From positions 3,552,823 to 3,616,822 of the forward strand of contig NZ_CP036265.1 in the NCBI RefSeq assembly GCF_007743815.1: 64,000 bases of DNA, in the 5' to 3' direction. Position 1 is the first letter of the stretch; each line of letters opens with the position of its first letter. The notes below the pieces were generated by a model. It worked only from the letters and a program-made list of their open reading frames with translations, did not search any database and was not told where the DNA came from. This document shows, in pieces, positions 27,926 through 36,894 of the stretch. The position numbers and the translations under genes were made by a program. This DNA comes from Alienimonas californiensis (GTDB taxonomy: Bacteria > Planctomycetota > Planctomycetia > Planctomycetales > Planctomycetaceae).

Positions 27926-28696
27926 GTGAACAAGCGGCCACATATTGACAAAGGCGACGTCGGCACGCCCGGCGGCGGTGATCCGACGCCGAGTGAAGGT
28001 AATTTGAAATGCAGGCTAGACCCCACCATTTATGTTGCCGTAGTTTCGGCGTTGCCCAACCTTTTCGGGATTCTCGCAATCTTGCTGGTCCTGGCGCTTT
28101 ATCAGCCGCTTATCTCATCACATTTCTCCCGCGTTTCCGGGGTTAAGGCGCTGGGAATAGAAATCACTCTGGCTGCTCAGCAACTGCAAGAGGCGGCCGA
28201 ACTACAAGTTGGCGTCACTCTGACGGAAGGGCAAAAGCTCACGGCCGTCAAGCGAGCAGAGCATGTTGCGCCCTTGTTTGACAACGCCCGGATTCTTTGG
28301 GTAGATGACACTCCGCAAAACAACCGCCCTCTCCGGACTCTTCTTCGAGATCTGGGAGCCAAGACCGACACGGCCTTGTCGAGTACTGAAGCCATAGAGT
28401 TAATGCGACGCTTTGACTACAGCGTGGTTATTTCGGATATTCGGCGGGAATCTGAAGGGCCCACTGGCTCTCATGCGGGGTTAAGCATGCTAGGGCAAAT
28501 GAGGCGTTTGGATTTCCCTCATTATGTCATCTTCTACGTAGGCGAGTTGCACGGCGTAGAATTGAACGGGGTCAGCAATCGACTCGTCCCAGAGGGCGCA
28601 TTCGCTATCACCAACAGGCCGGACGAGCTCCTGAATTATGTCATTGACGCTCTTGAGCGAGATACGTGGGGGTCGGGGGCGTCGAGTGCGGAATGA
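27926..28696 (+). CDS. Membrane-anchored response-regulator receiver protein
   Basis: 256 residues from GTG at 27926, chosen because AGGAG stands 7 bases upstream. One transmembrane helix near residues 38-60 (NLFGILAILLVLALYQPLI) is followed by a linker helix (EITLAAQQLQEAAEL) and then a receiver domain: ILWVDDTPQNN with the acidic pair, the phosphorylatable Asp in VVISDIRRES, IFYVGELHG where the conserved Thr/Ser is expected, and AFAITNRPDEL where Lys is replaced by Asn. There is no output domain. The Asp pocket is partly kept while the switch residues are altered, so it may be an atypical receiver acting at the membrane. Base composition is lower in GC than its neighbours. Confidence 0.75.
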   Translation: MNKRPHIDKGDVGTPGGGDPTPSEGNLKCRLDPTIYVAVVSALPNLFGILAILLVLALYQPLISSHFSRVSGVKALGIEITLAAQQLQEAAELQVGVTLTEGQKLTAVKRAEHVAPLFDNARILWVDDTPQNNRPLRTLLRDLGAKTDTALSSTEAIELMRRFDYSVVISDIRRESEGPTGSHAGLSMLGQMRRLDFPHYVIFYVGELHGVELNGVSNRLVPEGAFAITNRPDELLNYVIDALERDTWGSGASSAE

Positions 28697-28828
28697 TCAG
28701 TGGGAGCGTGCTGACGTCTGTACAGACTACGAATGCACTCGCCCCGCTTCAGTGCGACCGTTCCTCGCTCCCTTTCGCTGGCGGGTGGATTTGCTCTTTC
28801 GGACCGGACAGAGAACCGGCTGCTGAGA

Positions 28829-29640
28829 TCAGTCAGCGTCCGCGGCTGCGTGTCGCCAGAGGCGATAGTTGACGACCGCCATGGCCAGCGTGTTCCACGC
28901 CTCGATCGCCTCTTCCCGCCGGTCGTACCGCACCCGCAGCCGCCACAGGCTTTTCGGCCAGCCGATCGTTCGCTCGACCACCCAACAGCCTCTCCCGAGG
29001 CCGCTGCCGTGCGGGGTCCCCCGCTTGCGGATGAGCGGCTCGACGCCCAAGCACCGCAACATGTTTCGCTTCGCTGTCGTAGCCGGCGTTGGCGTACAGC
29101 CGGTCCGGGCCTGCTTCGGGCGGCCCGGCTTACCGCCGACGCGGGGGAACTCCTCCCGGACCAGCGGGAGGATCTGCGTGTGGTCGCTGGCGTTCGCTCC
29201 GGCCACTTTTACGCCCAGTGCCGCCCCGTTCCGGTCGACCATGAGGCTGTACTTGCAGCCAGGCCCGGCTCGGTTGAGCGGGCTGGGGCCGGTGAGGGCC
29301 CCGGCCCCGTGGGCGTGGATGAGGACCGAGTCGACGATCGCGGTGTCGTGCTCCAACTCGCCGTCTCAGCGAAGCAGCCGTAGGAAGTCCAGGTGCACGC
29401 GGACCCACACGCCGAGCTCTTCCCTTTCGATCAGCCGACACCGTGCGGTCTCGCCGGAGCAGCCCATACCGGGGGCGCGTCCCGCCAGCGGCAACCGGTG
29501 GTTGGCACGTACCAGAGGACCTTCAGCACGACGTGGTTGGGCGTGCGGGGCCGACCGCCTTCGACGGCGACCTGGCGGTTTGACGGCAAGTGATAGGCGG
29601 CGACGTCGGCGAACTCGTCGGGCAGGCGGCGCTGGGCCAT
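28829..29640 (-). pseudogene. IS5-family transposase, frameshifted
   Basis: Minus-strand remains of a DDE transposase. The N-terminal part (MAQRRLPDEFADVAAYHLPS; KVLWYVPTTGCRWRDAP) is read from 29640 to about 29440. The frame then shifts to PGMGCSGETARCRLIEREELG, and again to the part with VDSVLIHAHGAG (first catalytic Asp), LMVDRNGAALGVKVAGANASD (second Asp) and WVVERTIGWPKSLWRLRVRYDRREE (catalytic Glu), ending at 28829. At least two frame breaks make it inactive. Terminal inverted repeats could not be placed with confidence. Confidence 0.75.
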
Positions 29641-29912
29641 GGCGGGTCTTCAAGGGCTGGACTTGAGCCCCTATTGCTGAGATGGCGGCCGAGGTCTTCC
29701 GTCCGGTTGTAACGGTCTGCGGTACCAACCTCTGAAGTTCTGGCACGCGCGGGACTGTTCCGTCCCCGGGAACGGCGAGAGTCGCTGCCGAACTTTCCGG
29801 AAGCAACCTTCGACAATCACAAACTTTTAACTTTCGCGGACGGCGTAGTTGAATTTGGTCCGCGGCGCACCAGAGGATTTCCTTTCCAATCTCGCAGGAA
29901 CTGCAGGGCCAC

Positions 29913-31892
29913 GTGCCTCTCACCCGAACCGACGTGACGGCCCTCCTGTTCGCCGGCGGGGGGGCGCGGCGATTCACCCAAGACTCGCCCGTCCTGCCGG
30001 ATGTTTGGGTCGCGTACGCTCAGAGCCCGAACCGTCGTCTGGACCTGCTCCTGACGCCGTATCATCCTAGCTCCGCGACTGACGCTCCTCACCGGCGCAA
30101 TCTGGTGGAGGGAGCCGCGGCGGGCGTCTCGCCTGTCGGGCGGCTGGCGACTTATCTGAAGGATCGGCTCCCCACGAGATCAAATGTTGGGCAAAATCAG
30201 ACCGGCGTCGTCGCCCGGTGCGATTTCGAGACTCTCGTTCGAGTGTTATTGCCGGCTTCGAGCTTCTGGGACGGCCGACTCGGCCACGGCGTCGAGATTG
30301 CGCGGAACCTCCGCGACCCGGTGGAACGGGAGCGGCTGGCCCGACTCCTCGCGGCCGACGCCCGCACCGCCGCGCATGAGCCGGACGGGATTTCTCCCGG
30401 CGAACTCTGGCTGCTGCGCGTCGTCGGCACGCTCGCCGAACTCCGACGCGCGGGTGCCGAACGGCCGGCCGCGGAACTTCGGGAGGAGTTCGTCGAACCG
30501 TGGCTGGACGACGACCCACCGGAGCAGGACGACGAGCCGCCGTTACGGGACGGCACGGCTTCCGGCGAATTCCGCACGCTCGCCTTATGCCGTCGGCTGA
30601 TTGACGCCGTCGGGCGGCTGCTCGAAGACTGGGACGGCCGCGGCCCGGCCGAACCACTCCTCTACCAAGTAGGGCTCAATCGGCCGGCCCGGTTGGCGGT
30701 TCGGCAGTCCGCACGCGCAGTCAAAGCCGACGCGGTCGTCCGCCTGTTCGAGACCCGGTGCTCTGGGCTCACCTGGGCGGTCCTCGATGACGGGATCGAC
30801 CGCAGGCATCCCGCCTTCGCCGACCGCGCCGCCGGGGGAACGGCGTCTCGGGTCCGGCGCGTCTTCGACTTTACCCAGATCAGGCACCTGCTCGCTGAGG
30901 ACGGATGGGGGGACCCGCACCTCCCGCTGCGGACTCGCCGTCGTCTCGACGCCCACCCCGGTCTGCGACGGGATCTTCGCCGGAGCCTCTCGTCTGGGCG
31001 GTCCTTCGATTGGTCGCTGGTCCAGGAACTCATTGAAGTCGGCGCAGGAGAGGACGAGGAAGACGAACTGATCAGAGACGGCGGGGGTCTGCACGGGACT
31101 CACGTGGCCGGGATCCTGGCGGCGGACTGGCGGCCGGACGATCTCGCCCCCCCGCCCGGCGGCGAATCGGTGGTCGGGCTGTGCCCGGACTTGAACCTGA
31201 TCGACCTGCGGGTGATCGACGCGCGGGGGCGGGGGGACGAGTTCGCCGTGATCGCCGCCCTGCAGTTCGTCCGTCACTTAAACGCGACGGCCCACCAGCC
31301 TGTCGTCCACGGGGTCAACGTGAGTCTCGCGATCGCACACGACGTGACGAACTACGCCTGCGGCCGAACGCCAGTCTGCCTGGAGTGCGAGCGACTGGTG
31401 GGCGACGGCGTGGTGGTCGTCGCCGCCGCCGGGAACGAGGGATACGCAGCCCGCGACGGGGCCGTCGGACCGGCCGGGCTAACGTTCGGCGGGGACTACC
31501 GGACCTCGAGCATCTCCGATCCTGGAAATGCGGAGGCGGTCCTGACCGTCGGGGCGACCCACCGATCCGCCCCCCATAGCTACGGCGTGAGCTATTTTTC
31601 CGGCCGCGGCCCGACGGGGGACGGGCGGGCGAAGCCGGACTTGGTGGCGCCGGGTGAGAAAATCGTCTCGTGCGCCCCGAACGGGCGTCTCGCGACGCGG
31701 GACGGGACGAGCATGGCCGCCCCGCACGTGAGCGGCGCCGCCGCCCTGCTGATGGCCCGCAACGCGGAGTTCATCGGCCGGCCCGCCCGGGTGAAAGACG
31801 TCCTCTGCCGGTCGGCGACCGACCTCGGCCGGGAGCGGTATTTCCAGGGGCACGGCATGCTCGACGTCCTCCGCGCCCTCCAAGCCGTCTGA
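29913..31892 (+). CDS. S8 (subtilisin-like) serine peptidase with long N-terminal region
   Basis: 659-residue protease starting at GTG. Catalytic residues are in the family order: Asp292 (AVLDDGIDRRHP), His394 (LHGTHVAG), oxyanion Asn508 (AAAGNEG) and Ser600 (DGTSMAAPHVSG). The first 280 residues do not look like a signal peptide or I9 prodomain and may be a recognition or regulatory domain, suggesting a cytoplasmic enzyme. The caspase-hydrolase gene follows 60 bases downstream, so both are likely on one transcript. A caspase-subtilisin pair also occurs in the operon at 52121-54893, pointing to a recurring functional partnership in proteolytic signalling. Confidence 0.9.
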   Translation: MPLTRTDVTALLFAGGGARRFTQDSPVLPDVWVAYAQSPNRRLDLLLTPYHPSSATDAPHRRNLVEGAAAGVSPVGRLATYLKDRLPTRSNVGQNQTGVVARCDFETLVRVLLPASSFWDGRLGHGVEIARNLRDPVERERLARLLAADARTAAHEPDGISPGELWLLRVVGTLAELRRAGAERPAAELREEFVEPWLDDDPPEQDDEPPLRDGTASGEFRTLALCRRLIDAVGRLLEDWDGRGPAEPLLYQVGLNRPARLAVRQSARAVKADAVVRLFETRCSGLTWAVLDDGIDRRHPAFADRAAGGTASRVRRVFDFTQIRHLLAEDGWGDPHLPLRTRRRLDAHPGLRRDLRRSLSSGRSFDWSLVQELIEVGAGEDEEDELIRDGGGLHGTHVAGILAADWRPDDLAPPPGGESVVGLCPDLNLIDLRVIDARGRGDEFAVIAALQFVRHLNATAHQPVVHGVNVSLAIAHDVTNYACGRTPVCLECERLVGDGVVVVAAAGNEGYAARDGAVGPAGLTFGGDYRTSSISDPGNAEAVLTVGATHRSAPHSYGVSYFSGRGPTGDGRAKPDLVAPGEKIVSCAPNGRLATRDGTSMAAPHVSGAAALLMARNAEFIGRPARVKDVLCRSATDLGRERYFQGHGMLDVLRALQAV

Positions 31893-31952
31893 CCCCCGGG
31901 CGACGCTTCCTACGCTATCCCTTAAACAACCTCCTCACGAGCAGCATCCAAG

Positions 31953-34007
31953 ATGGCCGACAAAGCCCTCCTCTGCGGCGTCAACAACTACCGCTCCATC
32001 TCGGACCTCCGGGGCTGCCTCAACGACGTCGCCAACGTGAAGCGGCTGCTGACGCGGGAGTTCGGGTTCGCCGAAACCGACGTCCGCACGTTGGAGGAAC
32101 GAAAGGTCACGAAGAAGGAGGTGCTCAAGGGATGGAGGTGGCTCCTGAAGGACGCCGGCCCCGGCGATCGGCTCGTCTTTCACTTCTCCGGTCACGGCTC
32201 GTACACCGCCGACGAGGACGGGGACGAGGACGACGGTCGTGACGAACTCCTCTGCCTCTACGACATGGACTGGTCGAAGCCGGACAGCTACCTGCTCGAC
32301 GACGACATTCGGGAGGAACTGACGGGGAAACTCCCGGAGGGGGCCGAGCTGACGGTCCTGCTCGACTGCTGCCACTCCGGGACGGCGACGCGGATGCTCG
32401 CCCCGGGCGGATCGGTTCGGGCCGCCGGAGTGCCTGACGAAGACGCCCCGTTCGTGGATCTGACGGCGAGTCTTAATCGCCTCCATGCGGCGGGGCGGAA
32501 GAAGACGCGATCCAGCGTCCGTGTCGAAGATTTAAAAGACGACTTCGATCGGGTCGTCGCCCCGGACGTTCCGGCTGACGAGGCCGAGGAGACGGTACTC
32601 GTACGCTTCGTCGAACCTCCCGCGGACGTGCGAGAAAGGGCCGCCGCCCGGGGCGGCGTCGTCCGGTCCTCTCTCGGACGTTCGGCGGCCGGCGCGCGGG
32701 ACGATCGGGCGGGGATGAACCACGTGTTGCTCGCCGGGTGCCGAGACACGCAGACGTCGGCGGACGCATACATTTCCGACGACTTTCACGGAGCGTTCTC
32801 GTACCACCTCTGCGAGACCGCGCGGCGGTCCGGCCCCGCCGTGACCCGGCCCGCTCTGATGACCGCCGTCCGCCGGGCGATCCTCGACGGCGGATTCTCG
32901 CAATCGCCGCAGTTGGAGCCCGAAGGGGCCGCGGGACAGTTGTTCGGCGGACGCGGCGTCACGGACGACAACGGGGCAACCGCGTCGGTGTCGCCGCGGA
33001 GGGAGGAACTGCAGATCGAACTGCTACAGGAGATTCTCGCCCAGCTCGTCCACCTCCGCGGCGGAACGGGTCCTGCCGGAGAGGCGGTCGAGGGACGCGG
33101 AGCCGACCGCCACCTCGTCGCGGTGCACGGAATCTGCCGGCACGACTCGGGCTATTCGAATCCATGGTGGGAGGCCCTCTCGCCCCACCTCCCGGCCGGC
33201 CTGCGGCGGGCCCTGAGCACGCTCGGCGGCGGCCGCCGTGAGGTCCTTTGGAGCGATCTCGTCACCTCGCGGTCGATCGGCGCGGCGACGTTCGCGGAGG
33301 TCTCGGAAGGTAATCGAGGCGACTTGGAATACGCCCGGCTGAAGTCCGAAATCGAAGCCGTGCTGGAGGACCGGGTGGAACGGCAAGTTATGGACGCCGC
33401 CCCGTCCGGCGATGCGGGCGAGGCCCCGACGGCGGCGCGTTCCGCCGGCGCGATGGCCTTGGACCGGCAGACTGAACGGGCGCTATTCGGCATTCCCGGG
33501 TTGGACTGCGTCGACGACTTCGTCAAGTACCTGATCGACGACGGGGTGCGGGCCGAGGTCCAGGGACGGTTCCGGGAGGTCGTCGTGCCGCTGTTGGAAT
33601 CCGCCGGCCGCGTCGACGTGATCGCTCACAGCTGGGGGACCGTGGTGGCGTACGAGGGACTGCGGGCCCTAGACGGCGAGCGGACTCTGGAGGGCGAGGT
33701 GGGGACCTTCTTCACGGTCGGGGCCGCCCTCTCGATCGGTCCGGTTAAGCGGCGCCTGCGCCCCGGGGACGGGGCGAAGCCGCGGTGCGTCCGCACCTGG
33801 GTGAACCTCGACGCGAAGGGGGATCCGGTCGGCGGGCCGCTGACCGGCCGGCCGTACGCCGTGGACCACGAGTTCCTCAACCTGCACCCGACCGACTGTC
33901 GCGAAATCTTGGGTCTGGTTGCCCCCGCGTGCGCCCACTCGTCGTACTTCAAGCGAGGTAACACGGCGGTCAACCGAGACGTGTTCGCCCGCTTCCTCAC
34001 GCGGTAG
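31953..34007 (+). CDS. Caspase-domain protease fused to an alpha/beta hydrolase
   Basis: 684-residue fusion. The N-terminal domain is a peptidase C14 caspase: ALLCGVNNYRSISDLRGCLNDV, His81 in HFSGHGS, and Cys140 in LLDCCHSGT. A long middle region (about 150-350) of mixed composition follows. The C-terminal domain begins LVAVHGICRHDSGYSNPWWEAL and contains the nucleophile elbow IAHSWGT (Ser560), as in lipase/PGAP1-like hydrolases. A plausible reading is a protease-gated effector in which cleavage by the caspase or by the S8 peptidase encoded upstream controls the hydrolase. It is the second gene of a two-gene operon and converges on another caspase gene. Confidence 0.88.
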   Translation: MADKALLCGVNNYRSISDLRGCLNDVANVKRLLTREFGFAETDVRTLEERKVTKKEVLKGWRWLLKDAGPGDRLVFHFSGHGSYTADEDGDEDDGRDELLCLYDMDWSKPDSYLLDDDIREELTGKLPEGAELTVLLDCCHSGTATRMLAPGGSVRAAGVPDEDAPFVDLTASLNRLHAAGRKKTRSSVRVEDLKDDFDRVVAPDVPADEAEETVLVRFVEPPADVRERAAARGGVVRSSLGRSAAGARDDRAGMNHVLLAGCRDTQTSADAYISDDFHGAFSYHLCETARRSGPAVTRPALMTAVRRAILDGGFSQSPQLEPEGAAGQLFGGRGVTDDNGATASVSPRREELQIELLQEILAQLVHLRGGTGPAGEAVEGRGADRHLVAVHGICRHDSGYSNPWWEALSPHLPAGLRRALSTLGGGRREVLWSDLVTSRSIGAATFAEVSEGNRGDLEYARLKSEIEAVLEDRVERQVMDAAPSGDAGEAPTAARSAGAMALDRQTERALFGIPGLDCVDDFVKYLIDDGVRAEVQGRFREVVVPLLESAGRVDVIAHSWGTVVAYEGLRALDGERTLEGEVGTFFTVGAALSIGPVKRRLRPGDGAKPRCVRTWVNLDAKGDPVGGPLTGRPYAVDHEFLNLHPTDCREILGLVAPACAHSSYFKRGNTAVNRDVFARFLTR

Positions 34008-34232
34008 CGGAAGCTTCCCGAGGCCTTTAGTCGTCCCGTTCCCAGCCTCGACGAACGCGCGAGGTCGCGGCCGCTCAGAGCGCACCCGCAGACCGTTCTC
34101 AGATTCGGAGACCGACAGGACGGACAATCTCGCCGCAGCGTTGGACCGGGACGACGCTGCGGCCCCGGGCTGGTCAAGGAGGGAGGACTCCCGCGGCGAG
34201 TTCCGGCCCGATGCGGCCGATGGATCGATGTT

Positions 34233-35129
34233 CTACGCGAACAGCGGGCGGTCGTCGCCCGGCTGTCGGACGAGCAGGTTCGGGACCTGGGGATACCCTC
34301 CGGACTGGATCAGCCGCGAGACTCCCTCAACCACCTGCCCCAACGGTTGGTTCAGACCGCCCGCGGCGAGGGTGCGGATCAAATAATACGTGAAGACGCC
34401 GTGCCGACGTCCGGCGATGGTGGCTTCAGTCGCCTCCTGATCGTCTTGAGAGGCGGCGAGGAAGGCGTTGAGCTGTGGCCGGTCGTCCCCTTGGCCGCGA
34501 AGTTCGGGAGCGGTCGTCCTCGCCCGGATCTCCCGCCTTGGAGGATTGGGCGGCGGCGAATACCGGAGCACAGGCCCAGGATCCGCACTGTCCACTTCCC
34601 CCGCAAACGGCGGCTCCCCCTCTGCTTCAGACCAAACTTCGTCGGAGGGCGCGACAGGGGCGGGGGCTGACGGTTGGGGAGGACCGGGCGCCCGAAGGGC
34701 CGTCCCGGAGTGGCACGAGTCGACGATCACCGTCAACCGGGAATGCGTCGGAAACTGCGCGGTCAGTCGCCACAACTCGTCGTCGTACAGGTACGTCCGG
34801 GCGTCCGATGGATCGGATTCGTGCAGGCAGTAGAGTTCGTCCTTCCGGTCGCGCTCGTCGCCGCTCCGATCGGTAACTTGGGTGCCGTGTCCTGAAAAGA
34901 AGAAGACGGCGTGGCTGCCCTCCGGGACCCGGCACAACCAGGTCCACCAGCGGACGAGATTTTGCCGGGTGGCCGCCTCGTCTACCAAATACTGCACTTT
35001 GTTCTCGGCCGCGCCGCACCGCTGCGTCAGCAGATGCTTCCAGTGAGCGACGTCGTTCCGGCACCCTTCCAGGTCCCGCAGATATCGATACTGGTTGATG
35101 CCGACAAGCAACGCTTTTTGGACCGTCAT
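34233..35129 (-). CDS. Caspase-domain (peptidase C14) protein
   Basis: 298-residue caspase-fold protease. The beta-strand and helix pattern KALLVGINQYRYLRDLEGCRNDVAHW is followed by His81 in FFSGHGTQ, the acidic segment GDERDRKDELYCLHESDP, and Cys139 in VIVDSCHSGTA. A Pro/Ala-rich insert (about 148-200) precedes the small-subunit-like end (LNAFLAASQDDQEATEA; GVFTYYLIRTLA). It resembles the caspase half of the protein at 31953-34007 and is convergently transcribed with it, with 225 bases between. There is no fused effector and no signal peptide. Confidence 0.88.
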   Translation of the reverse strand: MTVQKALLVGINQYRYLRDLEGCRNDVAHWKHLLTQRCGAAENKVQYLVDEAATRQNLVRWWTWLCRVPEGSHAVFFFSGHGTQVTDRSGDERDRKDELYCLHESDPSDARTYLYDDELWRLTAQFPTHSRLTVIVDSCHSGTALRAPGPPQPSAPAPVAPSDEVWSEAEGEPPFAGEVDSADPGPVLRYSPPPNPPRREIRARTTAPELRGQGDDRPQLNAFLAASQDDQEATEATIAGRRHGVFTYYLIRTLAAGGLNQPLGQVVEGVSRLIQSGGYPQVPNLLVRQPGDDRPLFA

Positions 35130-35217
35130 CAGGCCGTCTCCGGTAGAGGTTTCTCACGAAGTTTGACGAGAGACGGTTTCGCGAGCAAGAGTTGCCAGCG
35201 CCCTCGTAACGGCTTTA

Positions 35218-36576
35218 TTAGTCGTTGATGTCCACACCGAGGTTAATGTTTCCTTCAAGTCCGTCGGGGGACGACGGCGAGCCAGACATGTAAGGGACGG
35301 CGGGCGAGGCGGGAGCCAAGAGAGGGAGTGCTGGCGAGGCGGGAGCCAAGAGAGCGGCGTCCGTGAGACGATCAGCCGCGCTCGGCGGAAAGATGCGGAC
35401 GGATTCGATTACCGAGGGGCGATCATGGAACGGGTGCCAATGTCCAAGATCGATGTCCCCGAAGAGGCGATGTCTTTTCGGCGGTGCGGGGGGCGGCATG
35501 ACGTTGATCGCAGTGGCGTTTACTTCGACCGGCGCCGGCGCCGGTTCGACCGGCACGACGTCGTTTCTCGTCTGCGGATTGTCCTTAGGCTCCGGCGTAC
35601 CACCTCTCGCAGTATCGGACGTCACGGCGGGGGCGCACACGACCCGTTCAACCTTCAGGCCGAGCATGTCCCGGTAAAACTGCAGGTCGATCACCGGGGC
35701 CCAAGTGGACTGTCCCGTCACGTCGTCAAGCCGCTGCTCAAAAATGTGGATTTCCGCAAACCCATCCAGCCGGACGGGCTGGCACCCGGCCAGCCCGCCG
35801 AACACCTCGACCGCCTGCTCGACCGTCACCGTGCGGCCATCGTTCGGGCCGACGCCGTCGCGGGACTTACCCAGTTCGCCGGCGAGGTCGGTGACGGAAT
35901 TCACCACGTCGGCGGCCCCGCCAAGGGCGAGGTTGGAGGCGATGCCGCCGGCCATCCCGTTCTGCGCGGAACTGCTGTCCTTCATGTAAAACGGCCCTAG
36001 CCCGGTGAACTGCCAGCCGTTGACCATCTGCATGGCGGCGCGGAACTCGCCGGCCCCACCGCGGATCTTCAGCCCGTATTTCTGCGAGAGGTCCGGAACG
36101 AACATGATATGGTACGTAAAGAACGTGTCGGGTGTTAGCCCGTCCGAGGGCGCCTGCCCGGGGGAAACCGGTGCGCCTCTTGAGTGCAGCACCGGTGCCC
36201 CTGCCGTGGCGTGGTTACCGGTCGTTATCGTCGTCGTGTCGCCCTCGACGGTCGGGTACGACGAGCCGCTGGTGACTCGGCTGAAGGCAGTACGCGAGTT
36301 AATGTCGCCGTACTTGGATTGGTCGTCAAAGTGTCCCGGAATCGGGGCGGAGGAGGTCAAGCCGACCTTTGACTCTTCGATTGATCGGAAGTTCTTCGAG
36401 ACGACCAACAACGCCTTCGGGAGGTAGAACGGGATTCCCTCCGGCTCGCACATGTTGTTTGGAGACAGCGCGACGGCCGTGATCTCCGGCGGCGTCGCCT
36501 TGCACCCGACGGCCGTCAAGCCCGCGACCGCCAGCATCGCTACGGCGAAAGACTTTGTCGAGAAAGATGTCTTCAT
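35218..36576 (-). CDS. Putative lipoprotein of unknown function
   Basis: 452-residue protein with a clear lipoprotein signal: basic/hydrophobic start (KSFAVAMLAVAG) and lipobox LTAVGC with Cys25 as the acylation site. The body contains GLKIRGGAGEFRAAMQM, GGIASNLALGGAADVVNSVTDL, and a Pro-rich C-terminal region including the doubled word LLAPASPA. I do not recognise the family. It is transcribed in the same direction as the caspase gene at 34233-35129, 88 bases upstream of it, so co-expression with the caspase is possible. Confidence 0.7.
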   Translation of the reverse strand: MKTSFSTKSFAVAMLAVAGLTAVGCKATPPEITAVALSPNNMCEPEGIPFYLPKALLVVSKNFRSIEESKVGLTSSAPIPGHFDDQSKYGDINSRTAFSRVTSGSSYPTVEGDTTTITTGNHATAGAPVLHSRGAPVSPGQAPSDGLTPDTFFTYHIMFVPDLSQKYGLKIRGGAGEFRAAMQMVNGWQFTGLGPFYMKDSSSAQNGMAGGIASNLALGGAADVVNSVTDLAGELGKSRDGVGPNDGRTVTVEQAVEVFGGLAGCQPVRLDGFAEIHIFEQRLDDVTGQSTWAPVIDLQFYRDMLGLKVERVVCAPAVTSDTARGGTPEPKDNPQTRNDVVPVEPAPAPVEVNATAINVMPPPAPPKRHRLFGDIDLGHWHPFHDRPSVIESVRIFPPSAADRLTDAALLAPASPALPLLAPASPAVPYMSGSPSSPDGLEGNINLGVDIND

Positions 36577-36894
36577 TGGTCCGACATCGTTTCGGAGGCT
36601 AGGGAGGAAGTCGGTCCGGTTTGAACTCCTCCTTTATCGCCCCCCCGGACTCGCGATCTTGAGGGTATTTGCGATTGCTTCGACTGGAGTGGATTTGCGG
36701 GAACGTGAAAGCGGCGCGCTCGACTTTCGCGCTTACCGCCAGACGTGGCGCCACGTAGGCCCCGGACCAGCGTCCCAGATGCGTCGACCTGGGCAAGTCG
36801 CGCACGCAGCAAGCCCCTCCGCGACACCGCTGCCGAAGAACTCGGTCCGCGCTCAAAAAGCGGGCTGAGGGAGCAGCGCGACGGTGACGATTCG
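36577..36894. other. Intergenic region, likely holds the lipoprotein promoter
   Basis: 318 bases between the lipoprotein start (36576, minus) and the P450 stop (36895, minus). No coding frame is convincing and no strong inverted repeat was noticed. Since both flanking genes read leftward, it should contain a P450 terminator and the promoter for the lipoprotein and possibly the caspase gene. Confidence 0.4.

Noticed and set aside
28733-29383. Plus-strand frames over the broken IS5-type transposase
   Set aside because: Shadows of the minus-strand transposase, whose DDE regions are recognisable.
11017-30000. Right-hand attachment site matching the tRNA-Gln 3' end
   Set aside because: Looked for copies of TTCGAATCCTAGTCGGGGA by eye in both orientations and found none; the element's right end remains undefined.
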